This document shows positions 11,739 through 22,458 of a stretch of DNA of 64,000 bases, one piece after another. The notes below the pieces were generated by a model that had not been told where the DNA came from, searched no databases, and saw only the letters and a list, made by a program, of their open reading frames with translations. Position 1 is the stretch's first letter, and the number at the start of each line of letters is the position of its first letter. Location: assembly GCA_014526335.1 (NCBI GenBank), contig JACTAT010000001.1:3462596-3526595 (forward strand), read 5' to 3'. Origin of the DNA: Chrysaora quinquecirrha (Eukaryota; Cnidaria; Scyphozoa; Semaeostomeae; Pelagiidae). Position numbers and translations under genes: made by a program.

Positions 11739-12599
11739 TCCCTGTAAAAGATTAGGAAGAAACAAAACAGGTTTGAAAATTTATACCAAACTTCTGAAGC
11801 TTCTAATTCAAATGTGTAATTCTTATTCTAATTCTGAAGTTACCTGCATGTTTGGGGTGTCCAGGTTTCTTATAAACCGGTTTCTTTCAAAAAAAGGTGT
11901 AAGTGATTGCTTGTATTCATTGCGCGTGGTTGATAGAGCAATAGATCACAAGTAGTAAGGTGCGAGCTTCAGGTGCTTGCCATACCCGAGTAATACCAGT
12001 CGTTGTCATACTAACAACCAGGAATCGTCGCACTCGTGGTAGCTACACGTTGCCTCTCTTGGAAGAAATGCTATGAACCTGTGATGACACTGTTTTTTTA
12101 GCCTTGGGCCTATTCTGTGCCCTGGAGGTCTGATCGCAGAGGTTTGGCATAGCATGACGTCAGATCAAGTAGAAAAAGATTGGATTTCTATTCCAGATTA
12201 AGATTGGCACGTGGTTTTTCATTTATGGTGATTATGGCTTCAACTTCCAAGTCAAATAGCGAGTTTCGTAATAAAGTACCTACCGCACTTAATAGGGATG
12301 TTGTTAATAAGAGCCAGTGCTCGGAACGCTCAAAATGAGGACTAACACTAATTTGTGACAAATAGACACAAGTGGGTATCAACATTTGCAAAACGAGGAC
12401 CATGATGAAAATCATTTCTCTTTAATCAGTATTTTCCCAGATAAGTGCCCAAATTTTTTCATTCAAATGTGAGACTTCTTTTTCTTTCGTAAATTTCGAG
12501 GGACTCGCTTATATTATTATTAAACTAACACTGGGCGCACTGAGCTAATTCAAGGAGCTTTTCCTAGAAATTGAGATTGAGGAACAGGAACAATATTAA

Positions 12600-12742
12600 A
12601 CGGTAAATCCGACACAAGAAAGAAAAACAGTTAATATTAGTCATTGTATGATAAAGATAGTGAATAAACAGTGATATAATCCTAATCGCATTCATACTAT
12701 GATTAAATAACTGTTTTTCTTTTTTTGTGTAGGATGTGTCGT
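12600..12742. mobile_element. Short MITE with inverted termini
   Basis: AAATCCGACACAAG followed by AAAGAAAAACAGTTA on the left is mirrored by TAACTGTTTTTCTTT followed by TTTGTGTAGGATGTGT on the right, with one small gap. The inner 60 bp is AT-rich and non-coding. Confidence 0.65.
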
Positions 12743-12986
12743 TTCGTGTTGCTCCTTCATTTCTACCAATTTCTATAATCTACGTCTTTAACAAAAGCAT
12801 CTTTGGATCCAGCTGATAGCCTGTTATATGCAATTTCCTTCGAAACAATATTTAGCGCTATTTCGAGCCTGTGTCGCATTCGGCCTCGAAACTTTCAACT
12901 ACATCGCTTACGAAATAGCATACAAATTGCTACTCAAAAAGCCAACATCTTTGACCTTTGTTACAATAAACAGTAGCTGTATACAG

Positions 12987-13384
12987 TACACGCTTTTTTT
13001 TTATAAGGAACCACTTTATAAGGAACCTACATGTAGAAGGCCCGAAACTTTAAAGAACTTATACTACTAAAGAGAAAATCATTAAGGAACTTTTGAATGT
13101 TGAATACTTTTATCACTGCAAATAATCAAGAATTAGAAAGCCGGTTCCATTCATTTGCAGTCGAAAATCACCGTTAAGCATGTATCCAATGTTTCTTTGA
13201 GTAGTCTCGAGCTTTGCTCACATGCAAATGTCTCTCTTTTATTGTTAAAACCACTGTATGTGCAGTTAAAATTAAGGAACTATTAAGGAACTTTTGGAAC
13301 TACAATGGCCTCAAAAGAGGCCCGAAAATAAGGAACTTTCAGAACTAGGCAATGAGGTAGGTTCCTTATAAAAAAAAGCGTGTA
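12987..13384. mobile_element. MITE with TACACGCTTTTTTTT termini
   Basis: The left end TACACGC(T)nATAAGGAACC is mirrored by GGTTCCTTATAAAA...GCGTGTA on the right, giving about 25 bp of inverted repeat. Several internal copies of AAGGAAC occur. The termini match the element at 53407-53784; the interior does not obviously match. Confidence 0.8.
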
Positions 13385-15114
13385 TATTGTCTAGAAAATT
13401 CCTGTGCCCAGACCAGCCCAGACAGCTCAAACATGACCGGTTTCTGCATCATTTCTAATCATAATCAAGAATAAACAAAAACAAGGCAAAATTGAGGGCA
13501 TGTTTGGCATTTTGAATTTATACGGCCTAATTCTCCGGTGAAAATAATGTAAATTGTCATACCTGTTTTGAATGCGCAATGTATGTTTTTTTCTCTTACG
13601 CTCACCAGAAAAAAGTGAAGAAAATCAGCCAGGTGACATATAATTCCAGACTTCTATAGGCTTAGAAGGGCATTAGATATCGAGCAATCTCATCAGACAT
13701 TAAGACAGTTTTAATTTCTACTACTATCCTGATCATGAATGTAGCTACCTCGGAAAATTAAATAGACTCTAACGAGACCTCAGCGACTCAGGTATGAAAA
13801 CAGCAGGTATTTCGAGCCTTGTGGTTTTTATTTCTTGAAAAGACAGGTTCCTATTCATTATAGAAATGAATTCGTTGTGTTTGTCAAGGCTGTTTATGGT
13901 ATCCCACGTGGTAAAACGACAAACGAAAGTAAGTTCTTTCAAAAAAACCGAGAGAAAACAAACATGTCTTACCGTATCTTAACAGGACCAAGGGTCAAAT
14001 TATCTTAAGCAGAAATTTTCTGCAGATGGTACCAAGATCCTGCAAAGAGAACCAACTTTCTACAATCTAAGTGGAAAATAATTTTCCACAGTTTTCAAAA
14101 AACAGAGCAATACGTTAAAAATGCTCTCAAAAACGTACTGGGCTCGCGGGGGGAGGGGGGTACTTCCATTATTCGTTATGCTAGATGTTCCGCCCAAATG
14201 GGTAACTTTTTCAGCGCCAATTTCCTTGCATATGGGTTAACATTTTAGACATGCATTGCTTTGAAAAGCCTGATAAAAAGTGCGTTTTAGTTTTCAGTGC
14301 AAAAGACTTTTCGACGCATTTAGAGTTGCCTCAGGCGTTAAATTGGATTCACACATTTGAGATATTGGTACAAATGGGTATAAAATTTCGTTGTTCTTTC
14401 TATACATGGGTACCACGAGCAATTTATCGGTAGACGTAAACAGAAGCCAAAAGGTCCTCGGTCCACCTTTTTTGAACAATGAAGAACCTCTTGGTCCAAG
14501 TTCCTCTTTGTTTTTAGAAAATCATACTGAAGTCCTAGGGTCCCTTTATCGTCTCGTTAAGACAGGGTCCACTATATCTCAGATGTTTTAGTTGGTCCTA
14601 GGACTTCAAATTAGACAGTCCACTATTTCGGCCACTCTATTGTATAAGGCATGATATGAAACTTTCAAACGATATCTTTAGATGAAGTTATGAACTCCAA
14701 CACTTTTTCCATTAAATGTTGAAATTAAGGAAAGCTGGTACCACACGGACATTTTTAGTTAATCTAGAAATGAGCCAGAGCCAAGACACCGCACTCTTAC
14801 AATTTAACGATTCCGAAATTGAATGCTAGAAACGTTATACAGATCTAACAGACTTATTACATTCGTCGTAGTCTACGCTCCTCCACACTCCACCACCCCG
14901 CTCCAATCACTCTGAGGAAACAGCTATATGTTGTTGTAGTTGTTAGAAGCTGTTTCCGAAAGAGTGGGAGGAAGGTAATCAGTCTACAGATCGAACAGAC
15001 TCATTCATTAATGTTTTGGTACCGAGTTTATCAGTTATAAAGCCCGTGCAAAATCGAATAAAATATTTGCACTGCAATAAAATGCAGTTAGCTACATCAG
15101 CTACTTGCCCTACC

Positions 15115-15246
15115 GAGGGGCATTTCACTCTGCAAAAAAGCGTACGAGATTTCCATTAAAACAAAAGAACTTTTAGGGGATTTCCGAGAAAACAAAAGGA
15201 CTTCCAGCAAAGGCGTACGAGATTTTCAAGGAGTGAATTGCCCCTC
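15115..15246. mobile_element. Small MITE, family with GAGGGGC termini (copy 1)
   Basis: GAGGGGCATTTCACTC on the left is mirrored by GAGTGAATTGCCCCTC on the right. The interior has GCGTACGAGATTTCC, AACAAAAGGACTTCCAGC and AAGGCGTACGAGATTT. The second copy is at 33329-33461. Confidence 0.78.
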
Positions 15247-15348
15247 GTGTCCTACGTCCAATGCCAGAAGGGCATTAAATCTCAATAATGAACTGAATTT
15301 GGTAATGATACAGACAAAGGCAATGTGCCCAACAAGTCAAGGTACATC

Positions 15349-17625
15349 TCAGTGCTTCAGAATACACTTTCTCGTCACCCTGTCCTTGAAGTAACCATTT
15401 GGGCACATTCTCAGACATGTATTCTCAGTGTTCGTAGCTTCAAGTAAGAAATACCCCAACCTGCATGCACGGCAACCAAATCCCAAGCAACCAACTGTAA
15501 GAAATAAAATTTATGCTTCACTATGTAGCTCAGAGAGTTTTAGGCCCAGACCAAACGATTAAATGTTGGTCAAACATTTCAAATAATCAAATAAGCCTTC
15601 CAAGCAATGTTAGACAGTTTTGCCCTGTCGCAAAACATTACTCGACAAGCAGGCGCCCGGTTAAAGTCTCCTTCAGGCGAATATGGTAAACATAGGTAAA
15701 CATAGCATCAGTTTCGGCTTGGGTATTGTTTTTGAAATTAACATACCTTTCACTGATTGGTGGATTCTTTTGCAAGCTCTCACGCCATTGGAAGAACTTA
15801 TGATAGGGTAGTAACCATAGAAACATCTCTTTACACAAATTGTGCGCTCAGTCTCGCTTTCGAATTGAACAAAGTAGCCTCTCTTGCATACGATGCAGGT
15901 TTCCATATCGTCGCATTCTACGCAGTGATTGATGTAGCAATCTACGAACGACAGAGAAATTTAGAATAAATAAAGAACAAAATAAAGAAGATAGAGACAA
16001 TAGAGAACACTCTGTAATCGGAATGCGTACAAGAACTGGTCTGCCTTGCCTTTGAATCGCAAAATGCCAACAAACGACATAATTTAGTTCAAAGTTTTGC
16101 TTCAGAGAAAAACAGGTTTTTTCAAGCTGTCTTGATTCCAAGGCCTTGGCCAAACAATGAAACGTTGTTTGTCAAACAATCGAAATTGGGAGTCAAGCAA
16201 AATGTTTTATTATTTTTAAGACACATAGCGAAACATTAATTTAATTTCGTGCTTGTGACAAGCAGAAAATTGTTTTGAAAATTTCCATCGAATTTTGTTT
16301 GTAAAGCAATGTTTTGCGACGTGGCCAGCTTAAAAACCCCACAAAATTAAGGCAATTTGGTCCACAATAGTGACAAAGTCATATTATGGTCCAACAGAGT
16401 TGGACAATGTCAAATTATAAGGTGGAGATAAAATAACTTTTTGACCAAATGTTTTTTGCCAACACAGTAATCAAGAATGTAAAATTGTCAAGATTAACAT
16501 TAGTTTCAAAATTTAAACGAAACAAAATAATCTAAATCAAAAACATTATCCACAGACTCACCACTTCCAGGCATCTTGCAGATTTGGTTGCCATGGATAT
16601 CGATACTCCTCTGGTATCCCATGAAGCAATTCTCAACACAAACTGATTTCTCTGTCTCACTGTCAAACTGAACATGGTAGCCTCTGTTGCATGTCAGGCA
16701 AGTTGTTTCGTCATAACATCTTGAACAATTTGAAACTTGGCAACCTAGAAGAGATACTTAAATTCTTGACATCAATCATTAGAATAAAGAGTAACAATGC
16801 TTTTATCGTTTATTTCTTTTTGTTTTTTTTTCCAAACATGTTATCTTCCGTGCCCCTTAATCTGATTTAATTCTTCACTGAAACCTCACAGTTAAGATTA
16901 CTGATTGTATCGAAAAGATATTTCCTGGACCTAGCCACAGTTTCCGAAGCAGTGTAGAGCGTGTAGTAAACAGCAAGACTAGATATAACTTAGTTTTAGC
17001 CTAAAGCTACAGCATTTTCATAAGCATGGTTGCGATCTTCAAGAAGCAGAAAAATCTCCCTTAAGATTCCTATCTATTCGTATTAACATTTTCATATCTA
17101 AAGGGCATCTTTAGAACTAAAATGAAAGAAATGTCAAAAATAAGGGTCTTTGCGACGCGAGGTCCGTAATAACGATGGCCAGAAGCGGGCCAGGGCTGGT
17201 CTAAATACTAAATGCTAAGAAACTTCTAAACAATTGAGAGCAACTGTACGCCAATTATTGTAAGAAATTTAAAATTAAGAAACTCCATCAAAATGCTAAA
17301 AATGATTTGTAAACAATGACAAAAAAAATTATAAAATTGGGATATACAACCGTTATTAATTTTTGAAAAATTGTCTCTTACCTTTCATGAGGACTCCTGC
17401 AAAACTGGAAGTTTCATTTGCTTTCTTTGCAATAGCCTTACTGTCTCCTCGGAGAAAAATTCTTGAGCAGAAGTCTTTCCATGGTTTTGAAACAGTTTCA
17501 CATAGTTTTATCCTAAAACTAGGACTATAAACTTTCGGAAAAGAATGAACAGTAGATTGTAGTAAAAATATCAAAATTAAAATAAGGAATAATATCTCCT
17601 TCCAACTCAATTTTGAAGAATCCAT
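15349..17625 (-). CDS. Secreted Cys-rich protein with three furin-like repeats (4 exons)
   Basis: Exons are 17625-17382, 16744-16562, 15941-15747 and 15494-15349 (stop TGA). All introns are phase 1 and the total is 255 codons plus stop. Exon 1 gives MDSSKLSWKE, then a strongly hydrophobic run ending near TVHSFP, a good signal peptide, then a stretch with two cysteines and basic residues. Exons 2 and 3 each encode one repeat of the pattern C-x5-C-x2-C-x5-C-x2-C-x2-GY, with CNRGYHVQFDSETE and CKRGYFVQFESETE as matching cores. Exon 4 holds a shorter third repeat and ends KCILKH. The Cys spacing resembles furin-like/R-spondin-type repeats, but no TSP1 or protease domain follows. Function is unknown; an extracellular role is inferred. 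An upstream in-frame ATG at 17667 would add 14 residues before the signal peptide and is less likely. Confidence 0.85.
15541..15660. repeat. Partial MITE of the TAGGCCCAR..CAAAC family
   Basis: TAGGCCCAGACCAAACG at the left and GTCGCAAAACATTACTCG further in match the left part of the fuller copy at 27953-28212. It sits in the intron between the last two exons of the Cys-rich gene. Confidence 0.6.
16138..16327. repeat. Second partial MITE of the same family
   Basis: CTTGGCCAAACAATGAAACG at the left and GCAATGTTTTGCGACGTGGC at the right match the opposite end of the 27953-28212 element. It lies on the other side of exon 3 from the 15541 copy. Confidence 0.6.
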
Positions 17626-20039
17626 CTTTTGCCTTCTCCAAGTGAGATACGAAAATAAAAAGAACAAAAAAGATTAGAAAATGTTTTCTTTGCTTTAAGC
17701 CCGTGACCTAATATTTCCTCATACTGTTAGCTTTGACTTTGTGCCAAACTAAATAATGTTTAGTCGCTACAAAGGAGGCTTAAACTACAGTGTTGTCTGA
17801 TTTGAATAAAAATATTTCATATCTCATATTGACGTCAGGATACGCTATCACTAAATAACTAATAACCGTAAAAAATAAAGAATGAATGCGTCTATCTAAA
17901 TGATAAAAATAATTTAAAAATATTTTCAGGGTTATGATTTCTGGATAATAAGTCATTTCTGTTTCTTTTTGGGACGAAAATATTTTTCAGGCACTTAAAG
18001 TGGAAATGACACCAAAATTTTTATTAATCAATTTCATCAATTGAGTAGTGCTTATTACAGTGCTTTTTGAATTTTTTGTATCCGATGTGTAGTTTTCAAG
18101 ATATTACAATTTAAAGTTAGGATTTTTCGCGCAAAAAGTGTCCCAAGCCGAACGCGGTCAGACCGCTCGCTACCAGACCTCTGTGACGTAAAGTGTTGGA
18201 CAAAATTTCAGAGAAGAAGTGGTTGCAGAGCAAGACGGAAGGCCTACGAAGGAAGGAAAAATTGATTTCTTTCCTAAAAATATTAATAATTTAAGTTGAC
18301 AGTGACTTGGCTTTGTGTGACTGGCTTGTATATTGTGATATAATCAGTTTTTTCAAGTTGATCAAGAGGTGCACAAATCCGCTCTGAAAGGAGATGCGAG
18401 CAAAGGAAGGTGACACCGAAACAATAACAACCTAACTAACCAAAGTGATCAAGCTTCTTCATTTCTGGTTTGCACATTTGGTTTGTTAATAATTTTCCTG
18501 TATTGCAGAAGTGTTAGTCAAGTCAGTAATTTGAACAAGGGCCGTGTTAGAGTAGCTAGGTACATGATTCAGGATGAGTGAGCTTTCGCTTTCAAAAAAA
18601 GCGAAAGAGGGAGTTCAAAATCTCGAAGTAAGAAACAAACGGATCAAATGATAAAGATTGGAGACAGAGCTAATTTTGACCCTAGATGAAGCAGGTCCAT
18701 TTCTGTGCTTAGCCCATTTTGAGAATACTTGCTTTGCTACACAAAAGGATTGAGTGCAAGCCTAGAAGACTATGATACAAGAAGTTCGAAGTGATTTATT
18801 AGTCATGGCACAGTGCCTTCAATTTGAAATCCACACCTAACTGGTGGCAGTGATGAACTTGCAAAAGAGTGTAGCTTATGAGGAATGTGCTGAAGGACCC
18901 AGTTCCTGGAAGCTGTAAGGACCCAGATGCTCCCTTTTCTTTCTGCAAACAGTTGCTGCACGTAGAAAATGTAGTTGTAATTGCAGAAGAATCATCAGCA
19001 GTACTGGCCATTAACATTTTGGCAAGTGGGTGGCTGAACTGTCCTCCTTGTTAGGGTCAGGTGGTTGATAACTTAGAATCTTAGCAGAATGCTTTTTAAA
19101 ATGCAATGACACAAAGATTTTTTATATATCAGATTAGAAGATATCAAATAAGACCATATTTCAAAAAACAGAATAATGCAAGAATTTTCTTGAGGTGTTA
19201 TGTTGAATTTTAATCTTATTGTTGTTTCAACATTGACTGGACTTGTATCAGTTAGTATTCTCACAATAACAACTACTAAATAATGTTCAGAGTCCATGTA
19301 CCCTGTATGACCAGAAGATGGGAACTTTATTCATATGTCTTTATATATACAGACTGGAAGTGGATGTGTATTGTGCCATCCAAGATGCCAGTGAACCAAT
19401 ATCAGTGAACAAACCAACTTTACCCAAATGATTGTAGATGCCTACTTAGAATTAACTACATAGAAGATGACTTTGACAAAGATTTGATAAACTGATTATG
19501 CAGTATTAATATCTCAACCAGCTCGTTTTGCAAAACTCCTGTAAGTCTCCTATATGTTCCTCCCCAAAGAGGTCAAACATTGCCCATCACAATTTTGGTG
19601 GACCATAGCAATGTAAGCATCATATTAGGTTATACATTTAATTCTTTCAATGCTGCCATCAAAGATTAGTTTGGCAATGGCTTGATTTACTTCCCAACAG
19701 CATCAATATTATGTTGTACTGTAATTTTGCTGTTCTCCATTTTTCATAAGAATACCTAACAAAGAGAAAAACAGATCTCATCATATTAATATTAAAAATA
19801 CAGTAGTAGACAGCTATTTTTCTTGCAAGAAGAATATATGGACTATATTATACATATGTAGGCATATGGATATCACTTTAAGAAAGCTGGCAGTCTTTTT
19901 GCAACCTATAGGCAGTGCAGATTAGAATGCTTTTTCCAGGTGGGATGCTAATTATATTTATTGGTACAGGTGCAGTTTAGCAGACAACTTTAAAATGGCA
20001 ACGAAAACAATTTGCTATTCAGTCGAACAGATGACATGT

Positions 20040-20455
20040 ACATTAAAAAACCCTAAAACTAACCCTAACCCCAATCAAAAACCCTCCCAGAACCTTAACC
20101 CTAAAGCCCTACACTAACCCTAAAACCCTATCCTAACCCAAAATCCCTACCCTAAATCTAAAACCCCAGTCTTACCCTAAAACTCTACCCTGACTCTAAA
20201 ACCCTACCCTGACCCTAAAGTGCTAACCCTAACCCCTAAACCCTTCCCTAGCCTTAACCCTAAAACCTTACTGAAACCCTAGCCCTACACCTTATCCTAA
20301 AACCTTTCTCCAACAACTTTAGCCCTAAAACCCTACCCTAACCCCAACCCTTTAACCCTTCCCTAGCCCTAACCTTAAAACCTTAATCTAATCTTAGCCG
20401 TACACCCTACCCTAAAACGCTACTCTAACCCCAACCCCAAAACCCTACTCCATTA
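20040..20455. repeat. Degenerate telomere-like (CCCTAA)n-related tract
   Basis: About 400 bp of CCCTAACCC, CCCTAAAACC, CCCTACCCT and CCTTAACCCT permutations. They are related to the animal telomere repeat TTAGGG read on the other strand but are very irregular. It is internal to the 17999-21535 element, not terminal. Confidence 0.85.
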
Positions 20456-20515
20456 TAGTATAGCGTATAGTCTTGTTTCCCTTCCGAAGGTGTCCATTAA
20501 ACTGCATTCCACCCA

Positions 20516-20841
20516 ATTACCATATTCCCTCTAATTAGCGCTGCATCTGAGATTGATTGAGTGAAATAAGCATTGCCCTGTAATAAGTGTCGTTCTTTAT
20601 TAAGTGCCGCATCTAAATGTGCCACTTAAGCAATGGTAAAGTGGATTTTGAAAAGAAAGTACGAGTTCACAGGTACTCTATTCCCTATTTTTCTTGGAAT
20701 AGAGGTACACCGCATTTTGGATTTATGAAATAAGCACCACCTTCTAATAAGCGTCGCCTTCCAATAAGCACCACACCTAAAAATGGTTGAGCAAAATGAG
20801 CGCGGTAGCGCTGCGGCACTTATTAGAGGAAATACGGTAAT
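20516..20841. mobile_element. MITE nested in the TTAA element
   Basis: ATTACCATATTCCCTCTAAT at the left pairs with ATTAGAGGAAATACGGTAAT at the right, and the match extends inward about ten more bases (TAGCGCTGC / GCGGCACTT). The interior repeats AATAAGCRYCRCCTTC-type blocks. No coding capacity. Confidence 0.8.
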
Positions 20842-21949
20842 CAATTAAGGGGTCAAAAGACAAAACTTTTTCAAGAGTACACGTACACCCTATAATTGTA
20901 AAAAACACTTAGACTATAGGTACCAACACTGACTGACACGGATGCCTTGAATAAATGAAGATTTTGTTGAAATAACTGAAATAACATGAGTCTAATGTTT
21001 AAATGTCTACAATAGTTTTTCTTACCATTTCTGTAGAGGAACAGGAACCTTCTTAGCGCCTGGAACCTGGAAACTTCTAGCGCCTTATAGATAGTGTTGC
21101 TGGTTGGATCCTAACTTCGTCTTCTGGTCTTCGGCCTAAGATGAATCGTCTGCTTCATCAAGTTGATGAAGCCAAAGTTTCATCTTGTATGGTAATAATT
21201 TCCCTCCATGCACTCCAATGAGATCCTCTTCTTTCTTAGAATACTGAATTGTCTCCGTAGACAAACTATTTGGTTGTTAGAAATTATTTTCCAATCGACT
21301 TGCTGCATGTATGTATCCTTCGCTGCTGCGCTTCGCGGCCTGTCTGTCAGGATGTGTCCAACACTTTACGTCACTCGCCCCAGACTCCGTGGACACTTTT
21401 TGGTGGGAAAATTCAAATTAAAACTCTTGATAACTTGAATTCCGTTCAGAATTTGAAAATTTGGTGTTGATTTTCGAATTCAGCGCTATCGATTACCTAT
21501 AAATCGACAATAAAAATTTTGGTGTCATTTCCACTTTAAAACTCTAAAATGCCGTGAAACACAACCTTTTCAGCTGTTGAACAACAACATTGTAATCATT
21601 TGCCAGTTTGACTCTTGTATACACTGTATAAGTTGATCCCGTTCTTCTCAAATTTGCCGACAGAAGACTTGCTCGGGGGGGGGTGTCATACCCCCCACAC
21701 CCCCCCATAGCGACGGCCCTGACTGCACCTTACTCTGGGAAATAAAAAGTACTGAATAAGTTTGCAAAAATTGTACTTCGTTTTGCAGATTAGACTCTTG
21801 GAAAAAATTAATGTTTATCTTATCTTATATCCTAAATTTTTAAGATCTATATTATTAGTTTAATGTGCAAACGTTAGCCAAGCGACCTTAAAGACTAAAA
21901 CAGGGTTGCTACAGACGAGTAAAACAGACGAAGGTGCTGTAGCGTCGTA

Positions 21950-22110
21950 GTGTAATCCAGCTGACTCGTGGTGTCAGAAGCTCAGTGTGGTCAGGGTTCA
22001 AGCCCAGCCACGGTAGCGTCACGGCCAGGGTTGAGGTCTCGATTAGTTAACCTACTACTGAGATCCTAGCGACTGGCGCTAAAACACCATTTCATCTTCA
22101 CCTTCAGACG
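21950..22110 (+). repeat. SINE-like repeat, family B (copy 1)
   Basis: Body order is AATCCAGCTGACTCGTGG, TGTCAGAAGCTCAG, a B-box-like GGTTCAAGCCC, CACGGTAGCGTCACGGCC, GAGATCCTAGCGACTGGC and a CACCATTTCATCTTCACC tail. Further copies are at 29095 and 58315. The tail ends in repeated TTCACC units. The A-box is not clear, so tRNA origin is only suggested. Confidence 0.75.
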
Positions 22111-22139
22111 TAGTACACCAATATAGAGGGTCGTTTTAG

Positions 22140-22370
22140 GGTTCAAGGGGACATGGGAACATGGGTAATGTATCCAGGGAACAAGGGAACGTGGCCAAGA
22201 TTAAAAGGGAACAAGAGAACATTGGGAAACAGGGATCAATTAAAATCCTCCCTATCAATCCGCTTGACTATCAATCTGAAAAATATGCCTACAAAACTCC
22301 AGGAAACAGGGGCACTTTCTCAAGGGAACAGGGGAACGGAACATAAAACCCTCCTAAACGACCCTCAACA
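22140..22370 (+). repeat. GGGAAC-rich degenerate tandem repeat
   Basis: Loose array of GGGAACA/AGGGAAC motifs, such as GGGGACATGGGAACATGGG and CAAGGGAACAGGGGAACGG. Two overlapping open frames here are products of the repeat and not genes. Confidence 0.6.
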
Positions 22371-22458
22371 TATACGTAAATGGTGAAGTGATGTTTTTGG
22401 TTCCCATTACCCATACTCTGTGATTCAAATTTGTGGCACAGATTGTGGCAAACCCCGT

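Larger units (their letters stand above)
11742..15348. other. Intergenic with several small inverted-repeat elements
   Basis: This is the upstream flank of the carrier gene and the 3' flank of the Cys-rich gene. No gene recognised. It holds MITEs at 12600-12742, 12987-13384 and 15115-15246. A G-rich stretch sits near 14147-14162. The open frames at 14251-14591 on both strands show no domain. Confidence 0.6.
17999..21535. mobile_element. 3.5-kb inverted-repeat transposon flanked by TTAA
   Basis: 27-bp perfect terminal inverted repeats start AGTGGAAATGACACC at 17999 and at 21535 on the other strand. TTAA flanks both sides (17995-17998 and 21536-21539). A second perfect 20-bp inverted pair, GTGACGTAAAGTGTTGGACA, lies at 18183-18202 and 21355-21374. 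TTAA target duplications are known for piggyBac and Kolobok superfamilies, but the termini do not settle which. No intact transposase was found; short open frames at 18799-19297 (-) are broken. The interior contains a telomere-like tract and a nested MITE. Confidence 0.85.

Noticed and set aside
20626..20844. 72-codon minus-strand open frame starting MITVFPLISAAAL
   Set aside because: It starts within the terminal inverted repeat of the nested MITE and has no independent support.
17999..21535. Coding transposase in the TTAA element
   Set aside because: Open frames are below 80 codons and interrupted; I could not see a DDE or THAP signature.
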